64,000 nt of DNA from Scatophagus argus (Eukaryota; Chordata; Actinopteri; Scatophagidae). The translations under genes and the position numbers were made by a program. Each line of letters opens with the position of its first letter. Within the stretch, counting starts at the first letter, position 1. The notes beneath the pieces were generated by a model. The model made no database searches. It was not told the DNA's origin and worked only from the letters and a program-made list of their open reading frames with translations. The stretch covers positions 16,193,019 through 16,257,018 of the forward strand of contig NC_058504.1 in assembly GCF_020382885.2 (NCBI RefSeq), in the 5' to 3' direction. Positions 10,639 to 23,600 of the stretch are shown here, in pieces.

Positions 10639-13600
10639 TCAGAATTTTTCTTCGTTGATAATGTCCTTGTCTGTTTTCCTGCTGACAGTTTCTATTTTCA
10701 TCTCGTTACTCTGGAGACGCTTCCTCTGTACACTGTTACGCACGCCATAGATGAAATAGATGAGTAACCCTGCAGAGAGACGATGGGATCATTACAGTTC
10801 AGCAGTTAACTTTATAAAAGACCTTTAAACCTTTCAAGCAGAAATACGGTCTTACCCACTAACATCCAAATAGCGTATCGTAACCATGTGTCGCCACCTA
10901 ACTGGACCATCAGGTAGACGTTGATGAATGTACTCACTAAAGGCAACAACGGGACTAAGGGCACCTGTCAAGACAGAAATTAAATGGATGTGAAAAGATT
11001 TCTAGTTGCTGTTGATTATTAGATCTCACACAATAGTGACGCAACTGCTATGATACACAATTAAAATATTGTGTCACCATGAAAGATGCCTTGGAGGTAT
11101 TTTGTGGTTGCCTCCAGATGAGGACAATGTTGAGCAGCAGAATGAAGCTGAGGATGCAGACAATTACGATACTCCATGCTTCCATCTGGGCTAGAGCATC
11201 TATGGCTTGGGACAGGGTGACACACAGCGCAGTCAAACATGTAACTGCAGAAAAAGAAAAGAGAGAGAGATCAATTGGTCTGGACAGACCAGAAAGGATT
11301 TTTCAGAACCAAAATAATTGTTGGCGGTCATGAAAAGGTACTAGATATTGCATTACGTACCAAAGATCACAGTCAAGACTGTGACTGCTCTTGAGGTGGC
11401 TGAAGTGGCAACTGATGGAGCCTTCAGTAAGGAAAACTTGGGCTTTGAGTCCATTATATGAAGGTCTGTGTCTTCAGATGGATCCTCTTGGTACCTTGAT
11501 TGCAATTAATCAGTCAACTAATAAATGTGTTGCATGAACTGAATTTTGCTCAGCATTCTATGCAAACCACTATGGAAGAAGAACCAGATGAATTAAATAT
11601 ACCTTAGTATTAAGATGCATATGGCCACCAGTGTGTAAGCAAACAGAGTGCCAATGGACATCATTTCCACCAGTGCTTCCAGGTCAAACAACAAGGCCAT
11701 GATGGCTGAAGATGACATACAGGCAAGAGTTACTTCAAGTCCATAAACCTCCTGACATGTACATAGATGCTGATGAACAGCTGGAACATCTGTACCTGCC
11801 ACAGTTCCAGATGATATGGTCGCTACAGCGGGACTGCCCTTGGAGGTGACCTTGGTCAGAGGATGGAAAAGTAGGCCATCTCTTGCCATGGCGAACAGCA
11901 CTCGGGGCATTGGGAACATAGAACCCAGCAGGCTGGAGAGGCAAATTCAAGCAGAGTCAGTCAGTCAGTAGATGCTTTTACCCAGTCTGAAAGGAAGATC
12001 ATCCCCTACAATAAGTCCTTGCTCATTTGCTGGCATTCTGTCTCAAACAGACACAAGTGAAGGTTTATTTTATTCAGGAAGGAGTTTACTAAAAAAGATT
12101 CTTATGTTTTCTGATTAATTAAAAATTCACACTACTTTGAACTGCTTTTAAAGAAATGCCAGTGTGTTGTTGTTGATGCCAAACTGAGATTTGCGCTAAT
12201 GTCTTTGTTTCATCCAAATGCAGCATGGAAACAATCTGCTATATCCTCACAAGTGATGAAAATCTGGAAAGTCTTAGCAAGGGTTGAGAGGATGATGCAT
12301 CATTTAAGTAAAAGCACTAGCTTTGTATTTGCTTCATAAAGACTGTGGCAGGTTTTTATAGTTTTTATATTTTTCATGCTTGTATAACGTTTTTGCAAAT
12401 GACTGAGTCGGTAAGGATCAATAAATAAATGCAGGTGACCAGCGGGAAAAAAAATCTGTTAATGTTCAAAGACATGAATCTGTAGACAATGCATTAATGT
12501 ACTTTAATATGAATTCAGTCATATATCACAAAGTACAAAATCACAGAATCAAAAGTCAGAGGGATCAACGAAGTCAATTAAGATTCAGCCTCTGGGAACC
12601 ACCAATGTTCCCGCCAGTTTTTATGGCAATACGCCCAATAGTTGATGTGATTTGTATTCTCTGTTTTGTAAGTAGTTTCATACCTGGTGGACAGGGCACA
12701 CAGTGACCCCACAGCCACTGCATATTTGGCGGGACCCCAGCCAACATACTCAAAGGCCACTGGTAAGGGGCTTTTTTCATTGAGCAAGTAGTAGGGCATC
12801 ATCAGGGTGAGCGCAGCGGACACAGCGAAGTAGGCCACGAAACAGATAAGCAGCGAGGCCACAATGCCCACAGGGACAGACTTCTGAGGGTTCTTCACCT
12901 CCTCGCCTATAGAGGAACGAAACAAAAAATATTACTCCACTTGTTACGTGGTACAAACTGTGGAAGATCCTTACTGACAATATAGCGGTGTGGAAGAATT
13001 ATCATTTGGTCTTATCAAGTAATGATTTAGTGTATAATAAGTGGTGAATGTTAGAAGTTTTTTGCATCATCTCGACTGTTACGTTTAAGTGTTCATTACT
13101 GACTTCATTACCGATAATTCTGCTTTGTAACTGTACATTTTATGTGAATTTGATCTCACATTTATTTGCCTACTGGAAAAAAAAATCTAAGCATATGATC
13201 ACACTAGTACTGTCAGAGGCAGAAGTCGTCCTCTCACCTGTTGTAGCGATGCAATCAAATCCAACAAAAGCGTAGAAACATGTCGCAGCTCCAGCCAGCG
13301 TTCCACTAAAGCCGTAGGGGAAAAATCCACCCACCCCATAGATGCTTGTCAGATTGGCGGAAGAGCTCAAGTTTCTGCATTGAGGAAAGAACATTATTTT
13401 GTGGTTATTTTACAGAAAGATAACCAGGACGAGCAATAGTACTGTATTAATATAAGACAGGATCGTGCACATACACGAACAGTCAGGGTTATGCTGCTCT
13501 TTGACATTACTTGAGTTCTGTGGCGTTTTTCAGAGCCTCTTCACTGATTTTCCAGTTGTCAGTGTCACCCTTGATGAATCCAGAGATGGCCACAAACAGC

Positions 13601-15021
13601 AGCACTAGGATGTTGATTGCTGTGAAGATCTTGTTGATTGTTGTTGACTCTTTCACTCCAAATGCCAGCACACCTTCATGGAAAACATGGTGAATGTTTG
13701 AATTTTTGCTCACAATTTGATGAACCGGAACAGAGATTGTGAGCCAGGCCTTTTTGTCCAACATCAGTGCCTGACCTCACTGTTGCTGTACTGCATGAAT
13801 GGGCAAAAATTCCCACAGAAACATGTAGAAAGCCCTCCCAGGGGAGTGGAAGCTGTCTTTGTATTGAGACTGTGATGTCATTAAAGTCCCTGTTTGTGTA
13901 AAGGTCAGGTGCCCCAATATTTTTATCTATGTAGTCTATATACCAGTCACAACCAACATCAGTGTCATCATTTTTACCTGACAGTAGCAAGATGAGACCA
14001 GCAGCAAAGACATCTGGGTAAGATGCCAGGCCAGGGAGGCCGATGGATGCATTTTCTTCAAAGTATTTTGATATGTGGCCACCTATAAGGTCATCAAACG
14101 TCCCACTCCATGCCAGCGCAACACTGGATGTTCCTGACCATACAATAACAGAAAGATGTAATAAACTAATCAGCATTAGTCACCATTTCCTTGTAGCCAT
14201 AAACAAAAAATGCTGTCTGTGCATCTTTAACGTTTCATGATTTAGTTATTTTAAACCAAAGTCAGCATGGGTTTATCACTATGGAGGCAATGAATTCAAC
14301 AAGTGCTGCAAAAAAACGCAGATTCTCAGCAAAAAAAACCCTGAAAACCTTTAAACTTTCACTCTTTAAAGAGCCAAGAATCTGCTCTTCAACAGGTGAA
14401 AGGTCACAGAGTGTGTCATGTTGATGGTTGATCATTTATGACTGTCAGCATTCTCAGTGAGCCCAACATGTTCCATAAATGTCAAATATCTTTCTTTGAG
14501 CAGAGATTGAAATTAAGACAGAGGTTAAAAATCATGAAATCATGAATGTTTTCTGTACATTTTTGGCATGTCAAATTTAACAAAACAATTTAAGAACCTA
14601 CATCACTGAATAATAGACATAACTGATTGTAATCCTGTAAATCACACTTGCCGATGACATAAGAGAGTAACAGATTCCACCCAGCGATGAAAGCCAGTAG
14701 CTCTCCAACAGTCACATAGCTGTAAAGGTACGCTGAGCCCGTTTTGGGAACCCGGGACCCAAACTCTGCATAGCACAGTCCAGCGAATATGGATGCCAGA
14801 GCAGCGATGAAGAATGAGATGATGATGCTGGGTCCCGCAGTATCTCTGGCCACCTCTCCAGACAGGACGTAGACCCCGGCCCCCAGAGTGCTGCCCACAC
14901 CAAGGGCCACCAGGTCCAGAGTGGTCAGGCATCGGTTAAAGGTTGACTGCTCCCCGTCAGGCTCCAGGGGCTTCCTCCGAGATAGGCTCACCAGAAAGGA
15001 CTTCATCCCATTGCACGACAT
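10639..15021 (-). CDS. slc7a2: Cationic amino acid transporter 2 (SLC7 family)
   Basis: Plasma-membrane uniporter-type carrier for arginine, lysine and ornithine. Coding exons: 15021-14652, 14133-13978, 13673-13511, 13374-13238, 12906-12684, 11932-11796, 11705-11603, 11494-11361, 11244-11078, 10964-10856, 10769-10639; 1830 nt, 609 aa (human about 658). Family landmarks are [20 protein letters not shown] (TM1), [60 protein letters not shown] and [17 protein letters not shown]. The C-terminal half carries the remaining membrane segments (for example [20 protein letters not shown]). The protein is shorter than the human one mainly in the loop after ILRYQ and at the C-terminus. The first intron needs a GC donor. 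slc7a1 or slc7a3 are alternatives, but the pdgfrl neighbour favours slc7a2. A 5' UTR exon is expected upstream; a splice acceptor sits 4 nt before the ATG. Confidence 0.93.
12540..12665. repeat. Interspersed teleost repeat fragment in slc7a2 intron
   Basis: 'agtcagagggatcaacgaag', 'attcagcctctgggaacca' and 'tttatggcaatacgcccaat' match the layout of a common fish repeat that is also present near 22.0-22.35 kb and 23.74-23.88 kb in this window. It is strongly decayed. Confidence 0.6.
13725..13945 (+). mobile_element. Tc1/mariner-like fragment inside slc7a2 intron 3
   Basis: Corresponds to the end of a Tc1-like transposase gene and the right terminus. Phrases such as 'gagccaggcctttttgtcca', 'acatcagtgcctgacctcac' and 'gggcaaaaattcccacagaa' are shared with the copy at 18.13-18.64 kb. 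It ends with 'caatatttttatctatgtag'. The catalytic part is missing, so it cannot be autonomous. It makes up most of the 304-bp intron. Confidence 0.85.
14646..14655 (-). other. slc7a2: Non-canonical GC splice donor of slc7a2
   Basis: Exon ends ...GTCATCG and the intron begins GCAAGTG. Joining to the acceptor at 14134 restores the conserved VIGTSS segment in frame. No GT donor nearby gives that join. GCAAGT is the known consensus of GC-AG introns. Confidence 0.8.
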
Positions 15022-15025
15022 GCTT

Positions 15026-18000
15026 CTAAGGAGTCAGGATGGAAAGATGTGGGAAGGTGGGAGCGCAGTTTGATGTTAATGAAAACGAGTGAGGACGTAG
15101 AAAAAAGAGTGAGACGACAGAGGAGGGGCGGGGAAAGAAGGGTGGGTCGGTGAACCTGTGAATAATTGTCAGGTCAGCCTGACTGTTAAACAGTCTTCAG
15201 TCTTCAAAAAAGCACTTTTTTGATATCTATTTTTAGTCTAACAATACCTCCCAAAGCCTTACACTGGCAAAAGATTTTATTTATTTTGAAAATGAGGTAA
15301 AATAAAGGCTACCAAAGACTACCAAATTCTGTTTTGCTGAAACTTACTAGTGTTCATATGATAATAATTAACTAATAGTTAAGCGTCTTACTGAATAAGG
15401 ACAAAAGAAGATGGAATTCACTCACCTCATTTATGTAATCACCTGTCTTACAAGTGTGCTTAGGAGACACAATCATAAGGATCTGTCATTTCCTCAACTG
15501 ATATTATTCTTTCATGCATGCTTCTTTATAACTGCCCTGATATGATAGTGCTGATGGCTGGAGTTTGCCGCCCGCAGCACAAAAACAGCACCCTGGACTG
15601 CACTTTACCCAACCTTCAGTTGTTATTATGCAGTTACCACCCTGAACATTTCTGAGGAGGGCAGGGCTCTTCCTCCACTTGACAATTTACAAAATGTGTT
15701 CTCACCTTACCAGAGCAGTATCATGTCAGAGATGATCCCTCCCCTCAGCTTGGCGCAGGACTGCTCGCGATCAATTACTGTTAAAATTAAACGAAAAAAT
15801 AAGATTAAAGACCCTGAGAAACAAAGCTGGGACCTTCACACCTCTCGTCTGCACACTATGTATATTATTGTCTATATGGTGTTAGACATGCAAGTGTTCT
15901 TTGTGTCAACAGAAGAACTAAAAACAGTGTTTTACATTAGCTGTGTTGACTTGTCTTTGTACATTAAAAGGCACTTTTTTACATATTGTAATTGACTACA
16001 CATGCTGTACAGATTTTATTTACATTTGCCTCCGAGCCAGTAGTAATTTGTTGGCTTACCGTCTCTGCACAAACACAGTGCGAAAATGTGACTCTTCTTG
16101 TGAGTAACTCATGCGTGTAACTTAAGAGAGAGCTGTGGATTTTCCATTCTTTTCACGATTCATGCCTTCAAGTCTCAACTTAAATGTACATAATTCGTCT
16201 ATGTCTTTGGATTTTCAGAAAAGGAAACCATTTAAAAGAAGAAACCGCTGAATGGGGCAACAATGGGGAAAAATAAACTACAGTTGTGCTATGACAATGT
16301 TTGACACCCGTGGATAAATTATGGTTATTTATTACCATCTGTCATATGCTCCAAAACCGTACCTCTGTAGGTTTTTTAGTGTTTACATGCATTTACAGCT
16401 TAGATACATGCCCTTGACCTTATCAGTGCTGCTATGTTTGAGTTTTCTGGCTTCCCCATCTCTACATGGAGGTGTGAGCCTGCCAGACTAATGACCCTGT
16501 GGGTTAAGGAAACAGAGGAGGACAAAGCAGCTTTCATGCATGCAACAGGCTGCACACTTACTCTTTGAGAGGTAGCTTTCGCCTTCTCATCTCCCATCAG
16601 GGGATTTCAGCTCACCTAATCCCTCCTGGCATCTACTTGAGCAGGCAGGAAACGAATGGGCAGGCAGCCTGTGTGGAAGGTCGAAGTACCTTTGACCGAA
16701 CTTAAAGCTCAGGCTTCCTATCTGTAGATTTTACTGGTTAAGATATCATTTCCAGAGGGACAATAAAGCAATGCTTATCTAAATAACTGCTACAATGCAC
16801 GTGGCGTGCAGTTTTATGATCTGAGGGTTATCCTGGATCAGAATGAAGCTCAGTTAAGGTAAACTATATGCTACTTATTGTTGTCTACTGTGCATTTAAA
16901 GAAAAATATTAAATATTAAAAGAAATATAAATATTGTACTGCATTAAAACTCACAGATGCAAGTTAAGGCAGAGGTATATTAACCTTCTTGCTTACGGTA
17001 ATTTTATTCAGCAGATACACAGGTTCTTTACCTTGTCTTCAGTCCCACTAGTGACTTCTGACTTGTGGTAAAAAAAAAGCGCAGTGAAGCAGAAATATCC
17101 GTGCTGTGGACTCGGAAGGAAACATGATTTCTACCGCGATATATACAAGACTGGCCTGTGTGACCCTCCCACTCTATGGAATTACTTACAAAGTAGCCTT
17201 TCTCACTCCCGACCGGCTTGGGTCATAATGTGCTCATTATTGCATGGAAGGCACAGGGTCAGAATTGTGAACAGCAAATCCTATTCAGAGTGTCAAAAAT
17301 CCTTTTGTGTTCACTTCATTCGTTGTTTGGTTTTGTTTTCACAGCAATCATTGCATTTTTTTTTTAAACCCGTGGATTTTCAGGATCGATAAATCTTAGG
17401 GAATAGAACCTTTTTTTGGGATTGAAGAGAAGTAGACGGGAACACAGAAACAAGCTGTTATGATTATGCAAATAAACAAATTGATCAAATTAACCATCAC
17501 TTGTTCTCTAAAAGGGAATAAACGTGTATTATTATTGTTTTTCGCGCCCGCAGTGTGTGAGATAAGAAATGAGGTTCAGGCTCTCATGGTCACTGTGCAA
17601 TGCATTTTCAAAGCAGAAGAGGTCAGTATAACAATTACATTTCATCACTGGTGCCTCCCACCCCCATTTGAATTTACCTTATATGGTCCCCTCTCACCCC
17701 GAATACTGGCAGAGAGAAAGCTGAAGAAGCTTCCTGATATTATGACATAAATAGTACATGAATGAGCAAAAAACAAAACATTTGCTTGATAGATTGGGTG
17801 CATCATGGACTGATGAAACAGAGACGTGAATCAAAAGTGTCCTGTTTATAACCTGCATTTGTGTTCACTGATGTCAGTTAAACAATGCAGACACAAAGCA
17901 AAGAAAGCCAGTGATGCTGGGGTTGACTTTCAGTAAGAGTGAAGGCTGAGTCATGCTGTGTGTGCCACTGTTTGTACTGCCTCTGGCTTCCCTGGATCTC

Positions 18001-18129
18001 ACCTCTCTCCTCATGTCCTCTGACACCAAACTCCATATATGTGTAAGAATTATAAGCAAGAATGAATGCAGCAGGTAAACAGCTCTGTGCATAAAACATC
18101 ACAGGAACCACTCATAGGCTACAAAATGA
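15026..18129. other. Divergent intergenic region slc7a2 / anxa6, left part
   Basis: No protein-coding exon recognised. It probably contains the slc7a2 promoter and non-coding first exon(s), which I cannot place. The sequence is AT-rich with no strong repeat signature. Confidence 0.4.
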
Positions 18130-18640
18130 CACATCAGTTCGTGGACTAAAAGGGGTTTGGTTTGACCCCTTACTTACAAAGGGAAATGTTAATGCTACAG
18201 CATACCAGCACATTTTGGACAATGCTATGCTTCCAGTTTTCAGTTTGGGGAAGGCCCTTTTCTATTCCAGCATGACTGTGCCCCAGTGCACAAAGCAAAG
18301 TCCATAAAGACATGGTTGGATGAGTTTGGTGTTGAAGAGCTTGACTGGAAACACAGAGCCCTGACCTCTTCCCCATCCAACACCTTTGGGATGAACGGAG
18401 ATTACGAGCCAGGCCTTTTGGTCCAACATCAGTGCCTGAGCTCACAAACGCCCTACTGCAGGACTGGGCAAACATTCTCACAGAAACACTCCAAAATCCT
18501 GTGGAAAGCCTTCCCTGAAGAGCTTAAGCTGTTACAGATGCAAGTGTGTCTGTGCATTTAGAATGCAATGTCATTAAATCATTGGTGTAATGGTCAGGTG
18601 TCCCAATATTTTTTTTATCTATATAGTATATGTGCCTATT
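18130..18640 (+). mobile_element. Tc1/mariner-like transposon fragment
   Basis: Covers the second half of a Tc1-like transposase gene. Landmarks are 'ggggtttggtttgacccctt', 'ttccagcatgactgtgcccc' and 'gtccataaagacatggttgg', then 'gatgagtttggtgttgaaga', ending at a terminus 'caatattttttttatctata'. Frameshifts and stops break the frame, and the 5' half and left inverted repeat are absent. It is the same family as the fragment in slc7a2 intron 3, in the same orientation. Confidence 0.88.
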
Positions 18641-19359
18641 TTTGTCTATATTTTCTAGTTACACATACAAGGAACTGAGATTCTCGTTTTATGGGAATTA
18701 CAGCCTCTATATAATGCCTTCTCTCTTTCATCTGAGCGCCCCCCCACACACACACACACACCCACACACACCACTCATAACTGTGCTGGTGTCTCAATCC
18801 CTCTCCAACTGGAACAGCTGCCTGACAGGACAGAAATAGAGCAGCCAAGCTCTCACATCAGCGCCAGCAGGCTCCCGTCACACTTATTTGAACGGTCAGT
18901 CATGTGACGAAAATCCGGCAAGCGAGGTGAAAGCGAAAACTGTTTAACTCCAAGCAAACAATTTCTATGTTACTGATTGTTGTATCTTCTAATAATAAAA
19001 TGAGTAAGCAAGGGATAAACTGTGTCCTAACATCAGTAGCACTTTTATTGAACTCCCCTATCACATGACCACCAGACATAACCCACACTCAAAACACATT
19101 CAAGATCACTTAGTCCTATTTTATGTGACATATATATTCAGGTACACCACACTGATGTGTTATATATTTAAATGTTTCAGGACAAAGTGAGCTTACTTGC
19201 AGCTAAATAAATCCTAGACTGCAGAAAAAACAAGAGCGTAAAATTTCCCATCCTCCTTGAATGTGACTACATTTCAGTTAAGACTGGATGTTATCCGGTC
19301 CAAAGGTGGTAAGTCACTGTCCTCCCATATTCAGGCTCACACACACACACACACATACA

Positions 19360-19507
19360 CGGAGAAGCTGCGCGAGAGAGCGCCGCAGTCGTTACGTCAC
19401 AGTGGACACGTAACGGGACGGTGGACAGACGCACCGGGTGAGCTGAGGCAGAGCGGAGCCAGCAGGAGCACTCTCACCGGACAACGGACACTTTCTGCAC
19501 CGAGAAG
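19360..19507 (+). promoter_or_regulatory. anxa6: Probable non-coding first exon and CpG-rich promoter of anxa6
   Basis: A CpG-rich stretch follows a short CA repeat and ends in a good donor (GAGAAG|GTACGA). It contains no useful ATG. It fits a 5' UTR exon of anxa6, joined to the exon starting at 20614 that ends with the start codon. The true transcription start is not visible. Confidence 0.5.
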
Positions 19508-20665
19508 GTACGACGTTATCTGTGGTTTGGAGGAACTTTGGTGCAAAACTGCTTTTTGAAGAAGTTTGCTGATGCGTCATTGTTAACCTCAATGTGCCAG
19601 TGACTCGACTATAAGATAGCCAATAGCAGACAGTTGTATGGAGTGGATAGAAAAGCAGTTTAATACACAGCTACAGCGTCTTTCGTTGGCCACAAAGAAA
19701 AGTATTACCCATTGTTGGATATAAAATCTGCGGACCTTATTCTCCAGTGTGGGGTCCAGAGAAGGGTGTGGCTGTAAAGACCCAGTACCCCCACCCCCTC
19801 CACCCCCCTTCATTCTGACACTAATTTAAACAGTGCATGCTATTTTGGGAGAGCTTCACTTCTGTCTTAAACGGACAGTATGCATTTGAAAGGTGGACAG
19901 GAGTATTCCTCTCTCTTTTTTCTCTGCAGTAAAGATGAATGGTTTTCAGTCTGCATTTTTCCTTTCAATTTGAAATGATCTCTGTTATTGTATTGTAATT
20001 CTGCACTGTGGTTCTAATTCCACAAATACAGTCAGACAGGGAAAATTACACACCAAAAAAGCCCTGGGTCCAGTGTGGTACTGGGCTGCGTTGACCCTTT
20101 ACTAGCGGGATGCTTTAATCCGACATTTGTGTTATGATTGATATTACTGTTTTGTCCATTTCAACCCAGTGTATTTTATCGTATATCTGTTCTAGTTTTT
20201 CTATAGCAACTGGCCCTCCATAGGTTGTCTGAATGGCTGCATTGTAAGTTAAAGTATAGCAGCATGGAAAATGTGACTGAAGAGTTTCTTGGCAGCTGCT
20301 TTAATGCAAATTCCATGTGCCATTTGAGGTGAAGTCAAGTTTAATAGGAAGTCCTTCCTCTGTGCCTTGTGCTGCTTTGCTGTGCTCTTCCTCAGAATTG
20401 CTGTGGATAGTGATCAGTTTTATACGGGGCGCACTGAACACACCGCCTTATTAGGTTTGTTCAGGAAAAGCAGGGATCATCATCGTGCAAACTGTCTCTT
20501 TGCAGCATTATTTCCTGCATACTGGAGGGGAATGACACCTTCTCAAGGGCAGTGGTGTTTTGCAATGCTGCTATACGACCCTGCATCAGCATTTCTCTCT
20601 CTCTCTCTTCTAGGCCAGAAACTATTGATTCTTGAATAGTGTTGACAAAGAAGACCAAGTACAAA

Positions 20666-23600
20666 ATGGTAAGTAGACAGGACTTTCTCCTGCATTATGT
20701 AATAGTGATGTGGATTATATTATATAGTCTGAACACTGATGGTTTTGTGTATCATCGAACGAGGTGTGGACAAACTGAGGTCATTTTTCTGCCACCACAC
20801 GAGTCCTCCCCCATCATAAAGGCCGCAGTGTAGGGTGTCATTGCTACCTGTGGCACCTGCACATCTGAAAGACACACCTGACAACTTCTTTCTAAAGGCA
20901 AATGCTTTAGAATTATTTAAGGCTTGTGGCAGACATCCAGCTTGATCGCCAGAGCTGTAAGTGTCCTGTCATTCTGATCTTATTTGAGCTGAAACGTACA
21001 CTTTCTCTTAATTATACTCAGAAGAAGAAGGAGAAACAGGCAGCACCCAGCGAGGAAAGGAATGGTAGACATTTAGCTCCTAACATTAAATCCACATTAA
21101 TATATTTTTTTTTGTTAAAAGCCCCTGTTGCTAGGGCTTGTGTTGTGTTGTGGCCGTGTTGCTATGCGAGTGAAGCTGTCCAGCTGTCGTGAAGAGTGAT
21201 GGTCGCTGTAGTGAAGCAGAGGATCGAAGCATGTACATTGGCGTCTCAGCGGGGTGGAGAGCACATTTTGGCCACCTGCCTCAATGCAGCAGTAATCTCT
21301 GCAGCAGCTGCAGTTTTCGTATTTCCTCCTGGTGAATGAGGTTCACAACTTCCCATGGCTAAAACGATAGAGCTATGACCATTGCATGGGTGTGAGCAGC
21401 ATCTGTCATTTGTATTCATTTATGAACATTCAGTGATAACAGTGCCCTTATGCAGAGCCTAATATCCTCTTTACATGCCCAATGGAGTTTTTTTGTTACA
21501 TGTATGACAGACTACAGTCATACAATGCAATGTTGCAAACCCACTTTGTGTGCAACCTGACCCCCTGCTGCTCATACACACCCCTACACTCCTACTCACA
21601 TGCACTGGCCTAGCACACATAGACACACACACACACGCACACACACACACAGCAGGTTTTCATCTGGTCTGCTGGGGGTGTGACAGGTGCAAGCAGTCAG
21701 TTGCTGTAACGGCAGACTTGGCTTCACCTCCTGTCCCAGTGTCCTGTCACTGCCACTTTTACACAGTCCACTACTCACACCCTGTAAGGGAGTTCGGGTC
21801 AAGTTAGAAAGTTGGAACTAGTGATGCAAAATTGTGACCCTGACAAAGCATATTTTGAGTCCTGACTCTTGAGTTGAGAAGGTTCAAAGTTTATAAGCTT
21901 GCTGATATGCAGTGAACAAGATGTGCAAAATCACAGCAAATTCTGAAAATGTTAAAAATAGTCATTCTGTAACAGAACAAGACTCTGCTGTGCTGTTAGC
22001 TGTGAGGCTATACCTAGCCACATGGTGATTTGACCTAAATGCTACAGTCAGCTAACATGTGCTAATTAGTACTACACACAAAGTACAGCTGTCACTGATG
22101 GGGTTCATTATTTTTTTTTGTTATAAACCAAAACATTGGACAAATGAACACAGTGACCTGAGGACTAATCCTGAAGGGTCACAGAAATGTTTGCACTATT
22201 TTTAATGGCAATCCATCCAGTCGTTATCAAGACATTTTGTGAAAAATGAAAATGTAAACTTCATGCTGGCAAGAGAGGACAAGTCAGAACCAAAGTCAGT
22301 AGGTTTTACCCTGAGGGAACCACGAATGCTGGTACCTAATTTCATGACAATTTTTTAAACAGATCTAGAAATTCTTCCATACCTGGAGCCGTGCTGCTGG
22401 TTATCCCTCCTGGATATCACTGTGTTCATTTTTTTTCCTACAGGTGTTCAGAGGCACAATAACAGATGCTCCGGACTTTGATCCCAGCGCTGATGCTGAG
22501 ACCCTTTACAATGCAATGAAAGGCATCGGTGAGTGTCACTCCTCCATGTCCTCTGGCCATAGAGACACAAAGAATTTCACACAGCAATTGTGACAATGGG
22601 GCAGGGATCAGATATTGTGACTGAGATGAAGGTTGTTGAGAAAAGGTTGGTTTGTGTTCCTCAGGTAGTGATAAAGAGGCCATATTGGATCTGGTCACCT
22701 CAAGAAGCAATGCACAGAGGCAGGAAGTCATTGCAGCTTATAAAAGTTGCTTTGGAAAGGTACTGTAATGGACATCATCTAATATCTTATTTTTATTTGC
22801 TAAAATAGAAACTAATTTTTCCAAAATGGTTTCGATATCATACCATAACAGACTTTAATATGTTCTTGTTGTTTCAACAGGACTTGATTGATGACCTGAA
22901 GTATGAGCTAACGGGTAAATTTGAGCGTCTCATCGTCAGTCTGATGAGAACTCCGGGCTACCATGATGCCAAAGAAATCCACGATGCAGTCAAAGTAACA
23001 CATTTAGCTTGTCGTAAGGTTATTTACCACAATTCAGTCATATCTAATGAAGCAGAAGCAACTTTATGTTTAACTTGATGCTCTCTTTAAAGGGCATTGG
23101 AACGGACGAGCGATGCCTCATCGAAATCCTGGCATCTAGAAACAACAAACAGATTCATGAGATGGTTGCAGCATACAAAGATGGTAAGACATGTTCAATA
23201 AGATGCCATTTTAAATCAACATGTTTTGTGTTTCACATCTTTCAACATTTCACATTGATGTCTGTGTCTCCAGCCTATGGCAGAGACATAGAGGAGGATG
23301 TAATCGCGGACACTTCAGGTCACTTTAAGAAGATGCTGGTTGTTTTACTTCAGGTCCGTTCACAGAGGAGCTGATATTATCACCAGCGAAGTACTCAGTC
23401 AACCATACAGCAGCTGTCATAGCCCTAGTACATTGAACCACTGACTGATCAGCAGCATGTTGTTTTGGTTTGATGGTTTCAGGGGACCAGAGATGAGTCA
23501 GGAGTGGTGGACGCAGACCTGGTGGAGCAGGATGCACAAGTGAGAACTGGAAGGTTTTATGACCTGTAAAGAAATGCATCATGCTTGGGCGTATTGACTT

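Noticed and set aside
12578-12684. Extension of slc7a2 exon 6 to the end of its ORF
   Set aside because: A consensus donor at 12684 gives the conserved CALST-SLLGS join; the extra residues are intron translation.
13676-14176. 166-codon minus-strand ORF as a separate protein
   Set aside because: It is slc7a2 exon 3 read into the following intron; kept only as an intron-retention observation.
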